NCBI GenBank assembly: GCA_035541755.1
Contig: DATKMQ010000119.1
Span: 1-37,394 of the forward strand
Length of the DNA stretch: 37,394 bases
Origin: Syntrophorhabdaceae bacterium
GTDB taxonomy: Bacteria; Desulfobacterota; Syntrophorhabdia; Syntrophorhabdales; Syntrophorhabdaceae
Direction of reading: 5' to 3'
In this document: piece by piece, positions 1 to 9,545 of the stretch
Layout: the number at the start of each line of letters is the position of its first letter
Position numbering within the stretch: the first letter of the stretch is position 1
Notes under the pieces: generated by a model
Database searches by the model: none
Told to the model about the DNA's origin: nothing
The model's input: only the letters and a program-made list of their open reading frames with translations
Made by a program: the position numbers and the translations under genes

Positions 1-1
1 C

Positions 2-736
<735 letters not shown>

Positions 737-761
737 GGGATAGGCGAATTAAGAAGCGCGG

Positions 762-778
762 ATTGCGGGCGGCGCAAT
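762..778. other. small perfect hairpin after cheB
   Basis: ATTGCG and CGCAAT form a perfect 6-bp stem around a 5-nt loop, 26 bases after the cheB stop. No T-run follows on either strand, so a Rho-independent terminator is only a weak possibility. Confidence 0.3.
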
Positions 779-920
779 AAAAGTTCGGACATCCCGCGAT
801 GTAAAGGCCGTAAACTTAGGAATCAGCCAGTCACGACAAGTGGCTTGCAAAGAACAAAGAAACGCGATAAAACTTTAGTATTGGGGTATCAAGAAATACC
901 GTCAGTTGAAAAGGTGAGAG

Positions 921-2411
921 ATGTCCGATATACGCATATTGATCGTTGAGGATGAGAGGATTGTTGCCAGAGACATCGAAAGACGGCTTATGAGCCTTGG
1001 TTACAGCGTCACGGCTATCGTTTCTTCGGGGGAGGAGGCCATAGAAAATGCGGAGCGGACTCGCCCCGACCTGATCCTCATGGATATACGCCTGAAAGGA
1101 AAAATGGACGGCATAGAAGCGGCAGAGGACATACGCAAACGACAGGATATTCCCATCGTCTACCTCACGGCCTATGGAAGCGAAGAGACCATAGAACGGG
1201 CAAAAATCACGGGACCCTTCGGATACCTGCTCAAGCCTTTTGAAGATCGTGAGCTGCGCACGGCCATAGATATAGCGCTTTTCCGACATAATATGGAGCT
1301 GACTCTAAGAGAGAGCGAAGCACGTTATCGCCAGCTCTTCGAGGAATCTCGGGACGCGCTCTACGTTGTGGATCTCAAGGGCAACCTTTCCAATGTAAAC
1401 AGGTCATTCCAGAACCTTTTTGGATATGGAAAAGAAGATGTTATTCGAACGAGAGAGATGTTCCTGGATCATGGAGAGCTGCGCCGCCTGGCCCGTGAAC
1501 TCGAAGAGAACAATATAATAGTCGACCATGAGACCCGGTTATTGAAGAAAGACGGCTCGGCTATCGACTGCCTCGTAAGCCTCTCTCAACTGTTCGACAA
1601 GGAGGGTAGACTTACCTCATATCAGGGAAGCATCCATGATATTACGAGGAGAAGACAGCTTGAGACACAACTGTTTCAGGCAAAGAAGATGGAGGCAATC
1701 GGGAAATTTGCCGGCACCGTAGCCCACGATTTCAATAACCTCATGACGACCATATCGGGCTATGCCGAGCTTTTGCAACTCCGCCTTCAACAGAAGGACT
1801 TGAAGCGGTATATAGACGGCATTGTCAAATCTTGCTCTATGGCCGCTCAATTAACTAAAGACCTGCTTTCCTTCAGCAGGGACAAACTCGCCAATCCGAA
1901 GAAGGTAGACATCGGAGACGTACTCAAGAAATTAGAAAATGTGATGGTACCTGTGATCGGCAACACGGTGGCCATGGACATTGTCACAGAGGACAAAGAT
2001 CTCACGGTCTATGCAGATGAGAGCCAGTTGGGGCAGGTTTTCTTGAACCTTGTCACCAACGCGAGAGACGCGATGCCTCATGGCGGGTCCATAACCATCC
2101 GAGCGGAAAAAGCAGACATGAATGCAGTATCCGGCCGGGGCGACAAAAGGAATGACGAGTGGGTGGTTATCAGCGTGCAAGATACGGGCGAGGGTATGGA
2201 CAAGGAAACTCTTGAACGTATTTTCGAACCTTTCTTCAGCACCAAGGAGGCGGGCAAGGGAACAGGCCTTGGACTTTCTATCGTGTACGGCATCATAAAA
2301 CAGCACAGAGGGCATATTGATGTTTTGAGCGAGCTCGGTAAGGGAACCGTCTTCAGAATATGGCTGCCACTCGTGAGGGGGGAGGGCACAGAGGGGCTTA
2401 AGCGATTGTAA
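921..2411 (+). CDS. Receiver-PAS-histidine kinase (soluble)
   Basis: This is a 496-residue cytoplasmic protein with no membrane segment. Residues 1-125 are a receiver with the acidic pair EDE and phospho-acceptor Asp55 in LMDIRLKG. Residues ~130-245 are a PAS domain (RYRQLFEES onward). Next come HisKA with phospho-His269 in the H-box VAHDFNN, then an ATPase domain with N-box NLVTNARDAM and glycine motifs DTGEGM and GTGLGLS. An N-terminal receiver on a kinase suggests that another kinase's phosphoryl group controls its activity, as part of a relay. AAGGTGAG precedes the ATG at the right distance. It lies 96 nt upstream of the second kinase and runs the same way, so 921-5621 may be one signalling unit. 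The signal and target are unknown. Confidence 0.9.
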   Translation: MSDIRILIVEDERIVARDIERRLMSLGYSVTAIVSSGEEAIENAERTRPDLILMDIRLKGKMDGIEAAEDIRKRQDIPIVYLTAYGSEETIERAKITGPFGYLLKPFEDRELRTAIDIALFRHNMELTLRESEARYRQLFEESRDALYVVDLKGNLSNVNRSFQNLFGYGKEDVIRTREMFLDHGELRRLARELEENNIIVDHETRLLKKDGSAIDCLVSLSQLFDKEGRLTSYQGSIHDITRRRQLETQLFQAKKMEAIGKFAGTVAHDFNNLMTTISGYAELLQLRLQQKDLKRYIDGIVKSCSMAAQLTKDLLSFSRDKLANPKKVDIGDVLKKLENVMVPVIGNTVAMDIVTEDKDLTVYADESQLGQVFLNLVTNARDAMPHGGSITIRAEKADMNAVSGRGDKRNDEWVVISVQDTGEGMDKETLERIFEPFFSTKEAGKGTGLGLSIVYGIIKQHRGHIDVLSELGKGTVFRIWLPLVRGEGTEGLKRL

Positions 2412-2506
2412 GTAACCGCGTGCGTCGAACGCGGCGGCGTCATGTGGTGCTGAGAAACGCTCTGTTTGGGCGTTGATTTTTCGGACTTGGCAATAGGTCA
2501 GATGTC

Positions 2507-5260
2507 ATGCAGAGGGCAGGCAAAATAGTGGGCAGGCTCAAGGCGACGATAAACAGGATAATGGCTCCGCCGGTCTTTTCAGATGCAGAAAAGAACTGGA
2601 CCGCCTACCGTCTTTCATACATGCTGTGGGCCGCTATGCTCGTGATAACCCTTATGGGTGTGGGCATCGTTCTCATCCAACCTGACAATTTGAGGCGTTG
2701 GATCATAAACGTGGCCGTTACGAATGGGAGCTGCATCATCCTTCTTGCGCTCACTCGTAAGGGCTACGTCCGCTTCGCGGCCATATTCTTCGGAGTGGAG
2801 ATGTGGGCGGTCGTTACCGCGCGGGTTTTGACTGCCGGAGGTATGCAGGGGCCCGTTGCCATGACGTATGTCGTGGTTATATTGGTCGCGGGGTTGCTTC
2901 TCGGTGAACGATGGGGCATAGCGGCAGGGGTGGTGTGCGGTGTGACCGGACTCGTGCTGGTCTGGCTTCAGCGCGCAGGACTCCTGCCGGCGAGCGTTGT
3001 GCATTACAGCCCCCTCTCATTTTACATTGTGTACGCGTCTTTCATAGCGATCATCAGCGCTCTCCAGCGGATTTCGACGAGGGCTATCAAGAACTCTCTT
3101 CAAGACGCTGAGGAAGAGTTGGCCAAAAGAAAACGGGCCGAAGAATCACTTCTCATCAAGGAGAGCGCGATCTCCTCGGCCATTAACGGGATGATAATAG
3201 CCGATTTTAGCGGCAAGCTGACCTATGCGAACCCCTCATTCCTCAAGCTCTGGGGATACGACAGTGAGGACCAGGTTTCGGGAAGGCCCGTGATATCCTT
3301 CTGCGAGCCCAAGGATAGAATGGCGGAAGTCATGGACATGCTGAAGAAGAACGATCGTTGGGTGGGAGAGCTTATCGGCAAAAGAAGAGATGGTTCGGCG
3401 TTCAACGTTCAAGTGACAGCGAGCACGGTGAGAGACGCAGGCGGCCAGCCCGTTTGCATGATGGGCTCTTTCCTCGATATTACGGAAAGCATTGAGACGA
3501 AGAGACAGCTTCTCGAATCAGAGATGCGATACAGGGCGGTGGTGGAGCATTCGAATGACGGCATAGCTATAGTGCGCGGAGGAATCCACATTTACGTGAA
3601 TCCGAGATTTCTCGAAATCTTCGGTTACGAGAAGCCGGAGGATATCATCGGAAAACCGCCGCTCATGATAATACACCCCGAAGATCGGCAGAGACTACTC
3701 GCGTATAACCGCACACGGGAACACGGAAAGAGGGCCCCGGAGAGCCTCGAATTCAAAGGTATCAGGAAGGATGGTACGACCATATTTCTTGATAATTCCA
3801 TCGCCATGACATTCGACAAGGGAGAGCCTGTTATCATAGTTTTTTTGAAAGACATCACGCAGCGTAAACAGGCGGAACAGAAGATTCTTGAATCGGAAGA
3901 GCTCTACACAACTGCTATCGAACACTCGAACGACGGCGTGGCGCACGTGAAAGACGGCGTGCATATCCTGGTGAATCGGAAGTTTCTTGAAATATACGGG
4001 TACGAGAGACCCGAGGAGGTTGTGGGCAAACCTACCACCATTGTTGTGCACCCTGATTATCATGAACAGGCCAGGGATTTCAGGGAAAAAAGACAACGCG
4101 GCGAGTACGCGCCGTCACGATTTGAATTCAAAGGCATAAAGAAGGACGGGACCACAATCGTCATCGAGGCCTCGATTACGCGCACAGTGTACCGTGGAGA
4201 GCCGATCTTCCTCGTTATTTCAAGAGATATTACCCAACAGCGACGGGCCGAGGAGGCGCTGAAGAAAAGCGAGGCAACTCTTCGATCGGTCTTTGCTGCC
4301 TCCCCCGTGGGTATCAGCCTTGTGACCCTGGACAGAAAGGTAATATGGGTTAACGACAGGATGTCCTCTATCGTTGGTTACACGGCGGATGAAGTACGGG
4401 GCACACAGGGACAGAACGTGTATCAGACCGACGCGGAGGCAGGACGGGTCGGGGACGTCGTCTACGGCGAAGTCCTGAAGGGAGGCATTGGCGCAACCGA
4501 CACAAAATGGGTTCACAAGGACGGCCGGGTACTCGATATACATGTCAGCGCCGCGGCCGTGGACCCCAGGGATTTCTCTGCCGGTGTGGTCTTTATCGTC
4601 TTCGACATTACGGATCGCAAGGCCGCGGAGGAGGCCCTCAAGACGTCGCTCACAGAAAAGGAGGTACTCTTGAGGGAGATACATCACCGTGTCAAGAATA
4701 ATCTTCAGGTCATATCGAGCCTGCTGGTCCTTCAATCACATTATATTGAGGACACTCAGGCTTTGAATATGTTTAAAGAGAGCGTGAACAGGATCAGGAC
4801 CATGTCTCGCATCCATGAAAAACTCTACCAGTCCAAGGACCATGGCCGGGTCGGCTTCGGGGCCTATATAATGGAGTTAGCCACGCAACTGTACAACTCG
4901 TATGGTCTCAATGCGGAATCGGTTACTCTCAGGAGCCAGGTCACAGATATCTCATTCGACATCAATACGGCGATTCCGCTCGGCCTTATCGTGAATGAAC
5001 TGATATCGAATGCCTTGAAGCACGCTTTTCCTGATGGAAAGAAAGGCGAGATTACCGTCTCGCTTAATCGGGAGGGAGATAAGTGTGTGCTCGCGGTTTC
5101 TGATGACGGCGTGGGCTTTCCTCCCCATATAGATTTTCGCAAAACCGATTCTCTCGGTATGCAGCTCGTCATAGAGCTTACCGAGCAGCTCGGGGGGGTG
5201 ATAGAGCTCAATCGGGATCACGGAACAGCTTTTGCCATAAGATTCGAGCCAGGGACATAG
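2507..5260 (+). CDS. Membrane-anchored four-PAS sensor histidine kinase, HisKA_2 class
   Basis: This is a 917-residue protein. Residues ~28-205 contain about six hydrophobic segments with short loops, an integral membrane sensor of no family I can name. Four PAS domains follow at about 210-335, 336-460, 461-585 and 590-715. PAS2 and PAS3 are near copies (see repeat entry). The catalytic part is HisKA_2 type: EIHHRVKNNLQ around His726/727, then an ATPase with NELISNALKHAF and SDDGVGFP. HisKA_2 kinases often pair with separate receivers, and a receiver-only gene begins 1 nt after this stop, so the pair is probably cognate and translationally coupled. The ATG at 2507 lacks a strong Shine-Dalgarno sequence; a nearby downstream start is possible. 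Input is probably membrane-associated plus cytosolic PAS sensing; ligands are unknown. Confidence 0.88.
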   Translation: MQRAGKIVGRLKATINRIMAPPVFSDAEKNWTAYRLSYMLWAAMLVITLMGVGIVLIQPDNLRRWIINVAVTNGSCIILLALTRKGYVRFAAIFFGVEMWAVVTARVLTAGGMQGPVAMTYVVVILVAGLLLGERWGIAAGVVCGVTGLVLVWLQRAGLLPASVVHYSPLSFYIVYASFIAIISALQRISTRAIKNSLQDAEEELAKRKRAEESLLIKESAISSAINGMIIADFSGKLTYANPSFLKLWGYDSEDQVSGRPVISFCEPKDRMAEVMDMLKKNDRWVGELIGKRRDGSAFNVQVTASTVRDAGGQPVCMMGSFLDITESIETKRQLLESEMRYRAVVEHSNDGIAIVRGGIHIYVNPRFLEIFGYEKPEDIIGKPPLMIIHPEDRQRLLAYNRTREHGKRAPESLEFKGIRKDGTTIFLDNSIAMTFDKGEPVIIVFLKDITQRKQAEQKILESEELYTTAIEHSNDGVAHVKDGVHILVNRKFLEIYGYERPEEVVGKPTTIVVHPDYHEQARDFREKRQRGEYAPSRFEFKGIKKDGTTIVIEASITRTVYRGEPIFLVISRDITQQRRAEEALKKSEATLRSVFAASPVGISLVTLDRKVIWVNDRMSSIVGYTADEVRGTQGQNVYQTDAEAGRVGDVVYGEVLKGGIGATDTKWVHKDGRVLDIHVSAAAVDPRDFSAGVVFIVFDITDRKAAEEALKTSLTEKEVLLREIHHRVKNNLQVISSLLVLQSHYIEDTQALNMFKESVNRIRTMSRIHEKLYQSKDHGRVGFGAYIMELATQLYNSYGLNAESVTLRSQVTDISFDINTAIPLGLIVNELISNALKHAFPDGKKGEITVSLNREGDKCVLAVSDDGVGFPPHIDFRKTDSLGMQLVIELTEQLGGVIELNRDHGTAFAIRFEPGT
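3515..4264 (+). repeat. Tandem duplication of a PAS-encoding unit inside the kinase gene
   Basis: Two consecutive 375-bp units (about 3515-3889 and 3890-4264) encode PAS2 and PAS3. Shared landmarks are EHSNDG, FLEIFGYE/FLEIYGYE, IHPED/VHPDY, FKGIRKDGTTI/FKGIKKDGTTI and KDITQ/RDITQ, at a constant 125-codon offset. This is an in-frame internal duplication that has since diverged. Confidence 0.8.
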
Positions 5261-5261
5261 G

Positions 5262-5621
5262 ATGGCTCGGATTCTCATTGTGGATGATGAGAGAATATCC
5301 GTACTCCTCGCCATACGTCTGCTTGAGCGATTGGGCCACACTGTTGTGGATGCCGTATCTACAGGCAAGGATGCTATCGAAAGGACGGCCGCTTCGAATC
5401 CGGACGTAATTCTCATGGACGTCGGATTGAAAGGGGATATGGACGGCATTGAGGCGGCCAAACAGATTAATCGTCTTTTCAGCATACCCATCATTTTTGT
5501 GACTGCATATACGGATCAAGGCACTGCGAAAAGAATGAACGAAACGAGGTTTTCAGGGCTCATTTCAAAGCCCTTCCAGGAGGAAGACCTGCTTCGCGCT
5601 GTAGGGGAGGTGTTACGCTAA
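5262..5621 (+). CDS. Stand-alone response-regulator receiver
   Basis: This 119-residue protein is a single receiver domain with no output domain. It shows the N-terminal acidic pair in VDDER, phospho-acceptor Asp53 in LMDVGLKG, the Thr of VTAYT and the Lys of SKPFQE. Its ATG is 1 nt after the TAG of the HisKA_2 kinase, so the two are almost certainly cotranscribed and probably partners. It closely resembles the receiver at the N-terminus of the kinase at 921 (shared LKGDMDGIEAA/LKGKMDGIEAA), which suggests one derives from the other. It could be a shuttle or phosphate sink. The gene ends 22 nt from the convergent aminotransferase, with no evident terminator between them. Confidence 0.9.
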   Translation: MARILIVDDERISVLLAIRLLERLGHTVVDAVSTGKDAIERTAASNPDVILMDVGLKGDMDGIEAAKQINRLFSIPIIFVTAYTDQGTAKRMNETRFSGLISKPFQEEDLLRAVGEVLR

Positions 5622-5643
5622 AGAGAGCCTCCGGTAGTGTCCG

Positions 5644-6834
5644 TTATTCTAAGGACGCGACGGCATGCTTGATCCGTTGCATGCCCTTTCGAATAACCTC
5701 CATTGATGTGGCGAAAGAAAGTCTCAGGTAGCCTTCTTTTCCGAATTCGATGCCAGGGACAACGGCCGTATGGAAGCCTTCCAACAGCATGGTTGTTAAC
5801 GTGGCTGATGAATCGATGGGTGTACCTTTGTATTGCTTGCCGAGCACGCTGCTGAAGTTGGGAAACACATAGAATGCCCCTTTAGGGTTATAACAGGTTA
5901 CGCCCGGGATTTCCGTGAGTTCCTTTACGAGATAATCCCTGCGCTCGCGAAAAGCCGTGAGCATCTGTCCGATGCTGTCTTGAGGACCATTAAGGGCGGC
6001 AACAGCGGCAATCTGGGACACGGACGAAGGGTTAGAGGTGCTCTGGCTTTGGATGTTACCCATGGCCTTTATGATAGAGGCCGGTCCGGCGGCAAAGCCG
6101 ATACGCCATCCTGTCATAGCGTATGTTTTGGAGACACCGTGACAGATTACGGTCCTGTCCTTAAAGGCCGGGTCTAAGGAAGCGATGCTCGTGTGGGTAT
6201 ATTCGTCGTAAGCGAGCTTTTCGTAAATCTCGTCGGAGACAACGTAAAAATCATGTTCCTCCGCGAGCTTCCCGATTGCGAAAAGGTTTTCTCTGCTGTA
6301 GACAGAACCGACCGGGTTGGAAGGATAATTAAGGATGATGCCCTTGGTCTTCTTGGTGATCTGTTTTTCCAGTATGTCGGGCGCTATCGCATAGTCTTCC
6401 TCTTCATTCGTCTCTATGATGACCGGTTTGGCGCCCGCGAGTTCAATCATTGGTGGATAAGAAACCCAGTATGGAGCCGGAACAATGACCTCATCTCCTG
6501 GCTGAAAAAGGGCCTGAAAAAGGTTATAGAGACTATGTTTTCCTCCGCAGGAGATAATGATCTCGTCGCGGCTGTAGGAAAGGTCGTTGTCGCGTTTGAA
6601 TTTTCCAATGACGGCATCCTTCAATGGGTCGATACCAGCCGCCGGGGTGTAGCGAGTGAAATTATCATGGATAGCCCTGATAGCGGCCTCCTTGATATGA
6701 TCGGGGGTATCAAAATCGGGTTCGCCCGCGCCGAACCCAGCTATATCGATGCCCTGCGCCTTAAGGGCCTTTTCTTTGGCGGCTATTGCGAGCGTGGGTG
6801 AGGGTTTGAGAAGGCGGGCTCTTTTGGACAACAT
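5644..6834 (-). CDS. Pyridoxal-phosphate aminotransferase class I, aspartate aminotransferase type
   Basis: This 396-residue cytosolic fold-type I aminotransferase probably transfers amino groups between aspartate and 2-oxoglutarate; relatives of this subgroup also act on prephenate. Visible motifs are the aspartate of VSDEIYEKL, the Schiff-base Lys236 in SKTYAMTGWRIG, the NYPSNPVG loop and the C-terminal arginine region LRLSFATS. Length and layout match the bacterial Iγ aspartate aminotransferases. AAAAGGAGT lies 7 nt before the ATG. It is the last gene of the leftward run, 160 nt after tilS, and has its own promoter-like sequence at 6880-6908. The exact substrate is not provable from sequence alone, so no gene symbol is given. 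Confidence 0.92.
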   Translation of the reverse strand: MLSKRARLLKPSPTLAIAAKEKALKAQGIDIAGFGAGEPDFDTPDHIKEAAIRAIHDNFTRYTPAAGIDPLKDAVIGKFKRDNDLSYSRDEIIISCGGKHSLYNLFQALFQPGDEVIVPAPYWVSYPPMIELAGAKPVIIETNEEEDYAIAPDILEKQITKKTKGIILNYPSNPVGSVYSRENLFAIGKLAEEHDFYVVSDEIYEKLAYDEYTHTSIASLDPAFKDRTVICHGVSKTYAMTGWRIGFAAGPASIIKAMGNIQSQSTSNPSSVSQIAAVAALNGPQDSIGQMLTAFRERRDYLVKELTEIPGVTCYNPKGAFYVFPNFSSVLGKQYKGTPIDSSATLTTMLLEGFHTAVVPGIEFGKEGYLRLSFATSMEVIRKGMQRIKHAVASLE

Positions 6835-6879
6835 GCAGTACTCCTTTTCATGACGTTTCTTTCGGAACAGCGAAGATAC

Positions 6880-6908
6880 TGTTTACACTATCGGAGGCAT
6901 GTTGTCAA
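6880..6908 (-). promoter_or_regulatory. Possible sigma-70-type promoter for the aminotransferase gene
   Basis: On the - strand a perfect TTGACA (6908-6903) is followed after 17 nt by TAAACA (6885-6880), which matches the -10 consensus at three of six positions. The predicted transcript would have a leader of about 40 nt before the ATG at 6834. Confidence 0.4.
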
Positions 6909-6994
6909 TCAAAATACTTACGGGGTTAACGGCGGGATATCGTGATCTGTAAAGATTTGAAGGGGGAGAAAGACAAAAAGCGCCCGCGTTTTAC

Positions 6995-8416
6995 TCAAGT
7001 CAAGCCCACGCTCGCTTTGAGGACCTTTCCGGTTTTTTGTGTGATCTTGAAACTATCGCTGATCCGATACCCCACAACCCAGATGATCTCGTCGTCGGAG
7101 AAAAGAAGGGGGACTCTTTTTCTGTCATCCTTTGGAATCTTGGCTGAAATAAAAAAATCCTTGAGCTTTACCGTATGCTTCATGCCGAGAGGTGTAAAGC
7201 GGTCGCCGTTCCGGAATGTCCTGATTGTGAGGGCACCCAGTTTCTCATAGTCGAACAAAGCGGTACCCAGGTCATTCGGAAAGACGGCAGGGGCCCTTGC
7301 GACACGAGCAAGGGAAAGATGCAGTTTGAGCGGCTCGATGTAGTTTCTCCCTACGAATACCGGGAAAACCTGCCGGACGCTCTGGGGAGCAGGCCGTGCC
7401 GTGAAGATAAGGTTTCCATAGACCCTCCGTACCCTGATACCGTGAGGAAGCGTTGCAACGAGATTCGGTTTTTCCGCACGAACCATGTAATTTATCTGAC
7501 GGAGATGTTCCCTCAAAGGCACGAAATCCGCGTTCAAACGGGAGACGATCGTAGAAATCACCCTGAATCTTGTCTCTCCGTCGATTTGGTTCAGCGCCTC
7601 TATAGGGAGACAGATATCGCCATCCTTCACCTGCTCATTGTCTTGAACAAACCGTTGCGCCTTGCCTTCGAAGAGGCCATTAATGTACGTGAGATCTCCG
7701 AGAAGAAGGAATAACTTTTCTTTGAACAGGGGATTTAGGTTTTCCATGAGCGGAAATATCTTCTTCCTCAGAAAATTCCTCTCGTATACAGTTTTTTTGT
7801 TCGAAGAATCCTCCACGAAGGGTATGGTGTTTTTTCGAACATAGGACTCGATGTCGCTACGGTAGGTGAAAAGAAAAGGTCGTACGATGGATCCCCTTTT
7901 GATGGGAATGGCCGTAACTCCCCTAAGCCCCGTACCCTTAATCGCCCTGAGCAGAAAGGTTTCAATCTGATCGTCGAGATTATGAGCAACGGCGACCTTA
8001 TTGTAATGATGCCGCTTGCAGATCTCATCGAAGGTCAGATAGCGCAACTCTCTTGCTGCATGCTGGATCGATAGGCCGCCTTGAGCTGAACGGGTTTTTA
8101 CATCGACCCTCTTCACATGAATGGGAAGTAAAAGGTCTCTTGCTAGCTTTCGCACGAATCGCTCATCCCTTTGGGATTCTTTGCCGCGAAGCATATGGTT
8201 TACGTGTAAGAGACCTATCTCAAAGGTCATCTTCTTTTGCAATTCCAGGAGAACAAAGAGTAGAGCAGTCGAATCCATCCCCCCCGAAATGCCGATGAGC
8301 ACCCTGTCGCCCTGTTCGATGAGACCTTCCCGGGCTATAGTTCTTTGGACGTTTCGGAGAATATCCACCACAGGGAATCTATTTGTTTTCGGCGAGACAC
8401 CGTTCGCTAGGAGCAA
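6995..8416 (-). CDS. tilS: tRNA(Ile)-lysidine synthetase TilS
   Basis: TilS uses ATP to attach lysine to C34 of tRNA-Ile(CAU), so that it reads AUA as isoleucine; it is normally essential. The PP-loop ATPase signature ISGGMDST is near residue 44, followed by HVNHMLRG, AHNLDDQIETFLLR and RPFLFTYR, all typical of TilS. The C-terminal half carries the TilS substrate-binding regions, with RNGDRFTPLGM and LKDFFISAKIP. The open frame reaches a TTG at 8416, overlapping the end of fmdB by 10 nt. GTG codons at 8371 and 8368 are alternative starts that fit the family's usual N-terminus better, but no candidate has a clear Shine-Dalgarno sequence. It is downstream of ftsH in the same run, the reverse of the common tilS-ftsH order. 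Confidence 0.93.
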   Translation of the reverse strand: MLLANGVSPKTNRFPVVDILRNVQRTIAREGLIEQGDRVLIGISGGMDSTALLFVLLELQKKMTFEIGLLHVNHMLRGKESQRDERFVRKLARDLLLPIHVKRVDVKTRSAQGGLSIQHAARELRYLTFDEICKRHHYNKVAVAHNLDDQIETFLLRAIKGTGLRGVTAIPIKRGSIVRPFLFTYRSDIESYVRKNTIPFVEDSSNKKTVYERNFLRKKIFPLMENLNPLFKEKLFLLLGDLTYINGLFEGKAQRFVQDNEQVKDGDICLPIEALNQIDGETRFRVISTIVSRLNADFVPLREHLRQINYMVRAEKPNLVATLPHGIRVRRVYGNLIFTARPAPQSVRQVFPVFVGRNYIEPLKLHLSLARVARAPAVFPNDLGTALFDYEKLGALTIRTFRNGDRFTPLGMKHTVKLKDFFISAKIPKDDRKRVPLLFSDDEIIWVVGYRISDSFKITQKTGKVLKASVGLT

Positions 8417-8628
8417 CTCGAGCAGTTGGAAGAGCCGCAGCTCGCGCAGGAAGAACCGCTGCCCGTTGACGAGGATTTGAATTTATATCCAACGGAAAAA
8501 CCAAATGAAGACATCTTCTTGGTGGGGTTTTTCGCGCCGCAGGAGGGACATTCGGGCTTGTCATCTTTGAAAACAAGGGCCTCGAATTCTTTCTTGCACT
8601 TCTTACAGACATATTCGTATATGGGCAT
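8407..8628 (-). CDS. FmdB-family zinc-ribbon protein
   Basis: This 73-residue protein begins MPIYEYVCKKC and continues with a second CxxC pair (ECPSCG), the zinc ribbon of the FmdB/CxxC_CxxC_SSSS family. The tail is rich in Ser, Gly and Cys (SCASCGSSNCSSCS), again typical. FmdB was first noted as a putative regulator of formamidase and amidase genes; the role of most members is unknown. A perfect AGGAGGAGGG lies just upstream of the ATG. It sits between the TPR-like protein and tilS, with 17 nt before it and an overlap after it, so it is part of the ftsH-to-tilS operon. Confidence 0.9.
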   Translation of the reverse strand: MPIYEYVCKKCKKEFEALVFKDDKPECPSCGAKNPTKKMSSFGFSVGYKFKSSSTGSGSSCASCGSSNCSSCS

Positions 8629-8645
8629 AACCCTCCTCCTGTAGT

Positions 8646-9545
8646 TTATTTTTTCTTTTTCTTTATCTCTTTGGTTATATCGGAGATGAGCGCCTCCAGA
8701 GAATTCATATAGGTACCATGGGCACTCTCGTCGATATCGAGAGACCGGGCCCGCTCAGCGCACTGGAGTGCGCGCGTGAACATGTTCTTAAGGTGGAAAT
8801 AATACGCGGAGGCATATAGATAGAGGAACTGGAGACCCGTACTATTGCTGCCCGTGCGCATGATCTTCTTGAACAGGAGTCTTGCCGTATCAAAGTATTG
8901 ACTCTTAAGATAGCTCTCGGCAGCCTTGAAGATGAGAAGCTCCCTTCCATCTGCATAGGCCATGTCAAGGAGATTTTCAAAGCCCTTCCTTCCATAAATC
9001 CTGGTCAGGGCCTTTTCATTCTCGAAGACAAAGCGTGGCAAAAGGTAGTTATCTTTGTAGAGTACAATGAGATCTCTCAGTTGACCCACGAGCTGGTTCA
9101 AGAGGACCTTGATTTCCTTGAACGCCTCCTTGAGCCTGGTTTCAGCTTTGATGACGAGCATCGCGATTTCATGGATAACCTTTTTTTCCTGATCCGTCAA
9201 TGTATTGAGATCCATGTCGCGTTGAGGCCTGTAGTATTCAAGCTGGTAGAGGTTTTCTCTAAGCTTCATGGCTTCATGAAAGGTGTAGCCTATGGTGATG
9301 TCATAGAGCTTTTCCTTATAGGTGGCGTCGGTCGAATTCCGGAAGAGTTCATGGCTCATCTCCTTCAAACGAAAAAGATGGCTCTTGCCCCTGTCGTCCA
9401 CGAATTCCTCTATGCTTGCAAAACAGAGCTCCTTGCCTTTGAAAAGAGCCCGGCATTCCATAGATTTCTCGTATACGCTGATGGACTCTTTGATCAGGTC
9501 AATTTGCTTTTTCTCTAAGTTCGTTGTTGTCATGTTCGCCCGCAT
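8646..9545 (-). CDS. Unrecognised helical protein with TPR-like C-terminus
   Basis: I do not recognise this 299-residue protein. It is predicted cytoplasmic, with no signal peptide or membrane segment, and is charged and helix-rich. From about residue 205 there are paired amphipathic helices with TPR-like spacing (YLKSQYFDTARLLFKKI, then LYLYASAYYFHLKNMFTRALQCAERA). The tail is a lysine run. A conserved-looking Cys pair lies near the N-terminus (ECRALFKGKELC). The ATG at 9545 lies inside the 3' end of ftsH (47-nt overlap); an in-frame ATG at 9533 is an alternative. Cotranslation with ftsH and position before fmdB-tilS suggest a housekeeping role, possibly an adaptor, but no function can be assigned. 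Confidence 0.8.
   Translation of the reverse strand: MRANMTTTNLEKKQIDLIKESISVYEKSMECRALFKGKELCFASIEEFVDDRGKSHLFRLKEMSHELFRNSTDATYKEKLYDITIGYTFHEAMKLRENLYQLEYYRPQRDMDLNTLTDQEKKVIHEIAMLVIKAETRLKEAFKEIKVLLNQLVGQLRDLIVLYKDNYLLPRFVFENEKALTRIYGRKGFENLLDMAYADGRELLIFKAAESYLKSQYFDTARLLFKKIMRTGSNSTGLQFLYLYASAYYFHLKNMFTRALQCAERARSLDIDESAHGTYMNSLEALISDITKEIKKKKK

Noticed and set aside
6193-6801. 202-codon + strand frame
   Set aside because: It is antisense to the aminotransferase and has no protein-family features.
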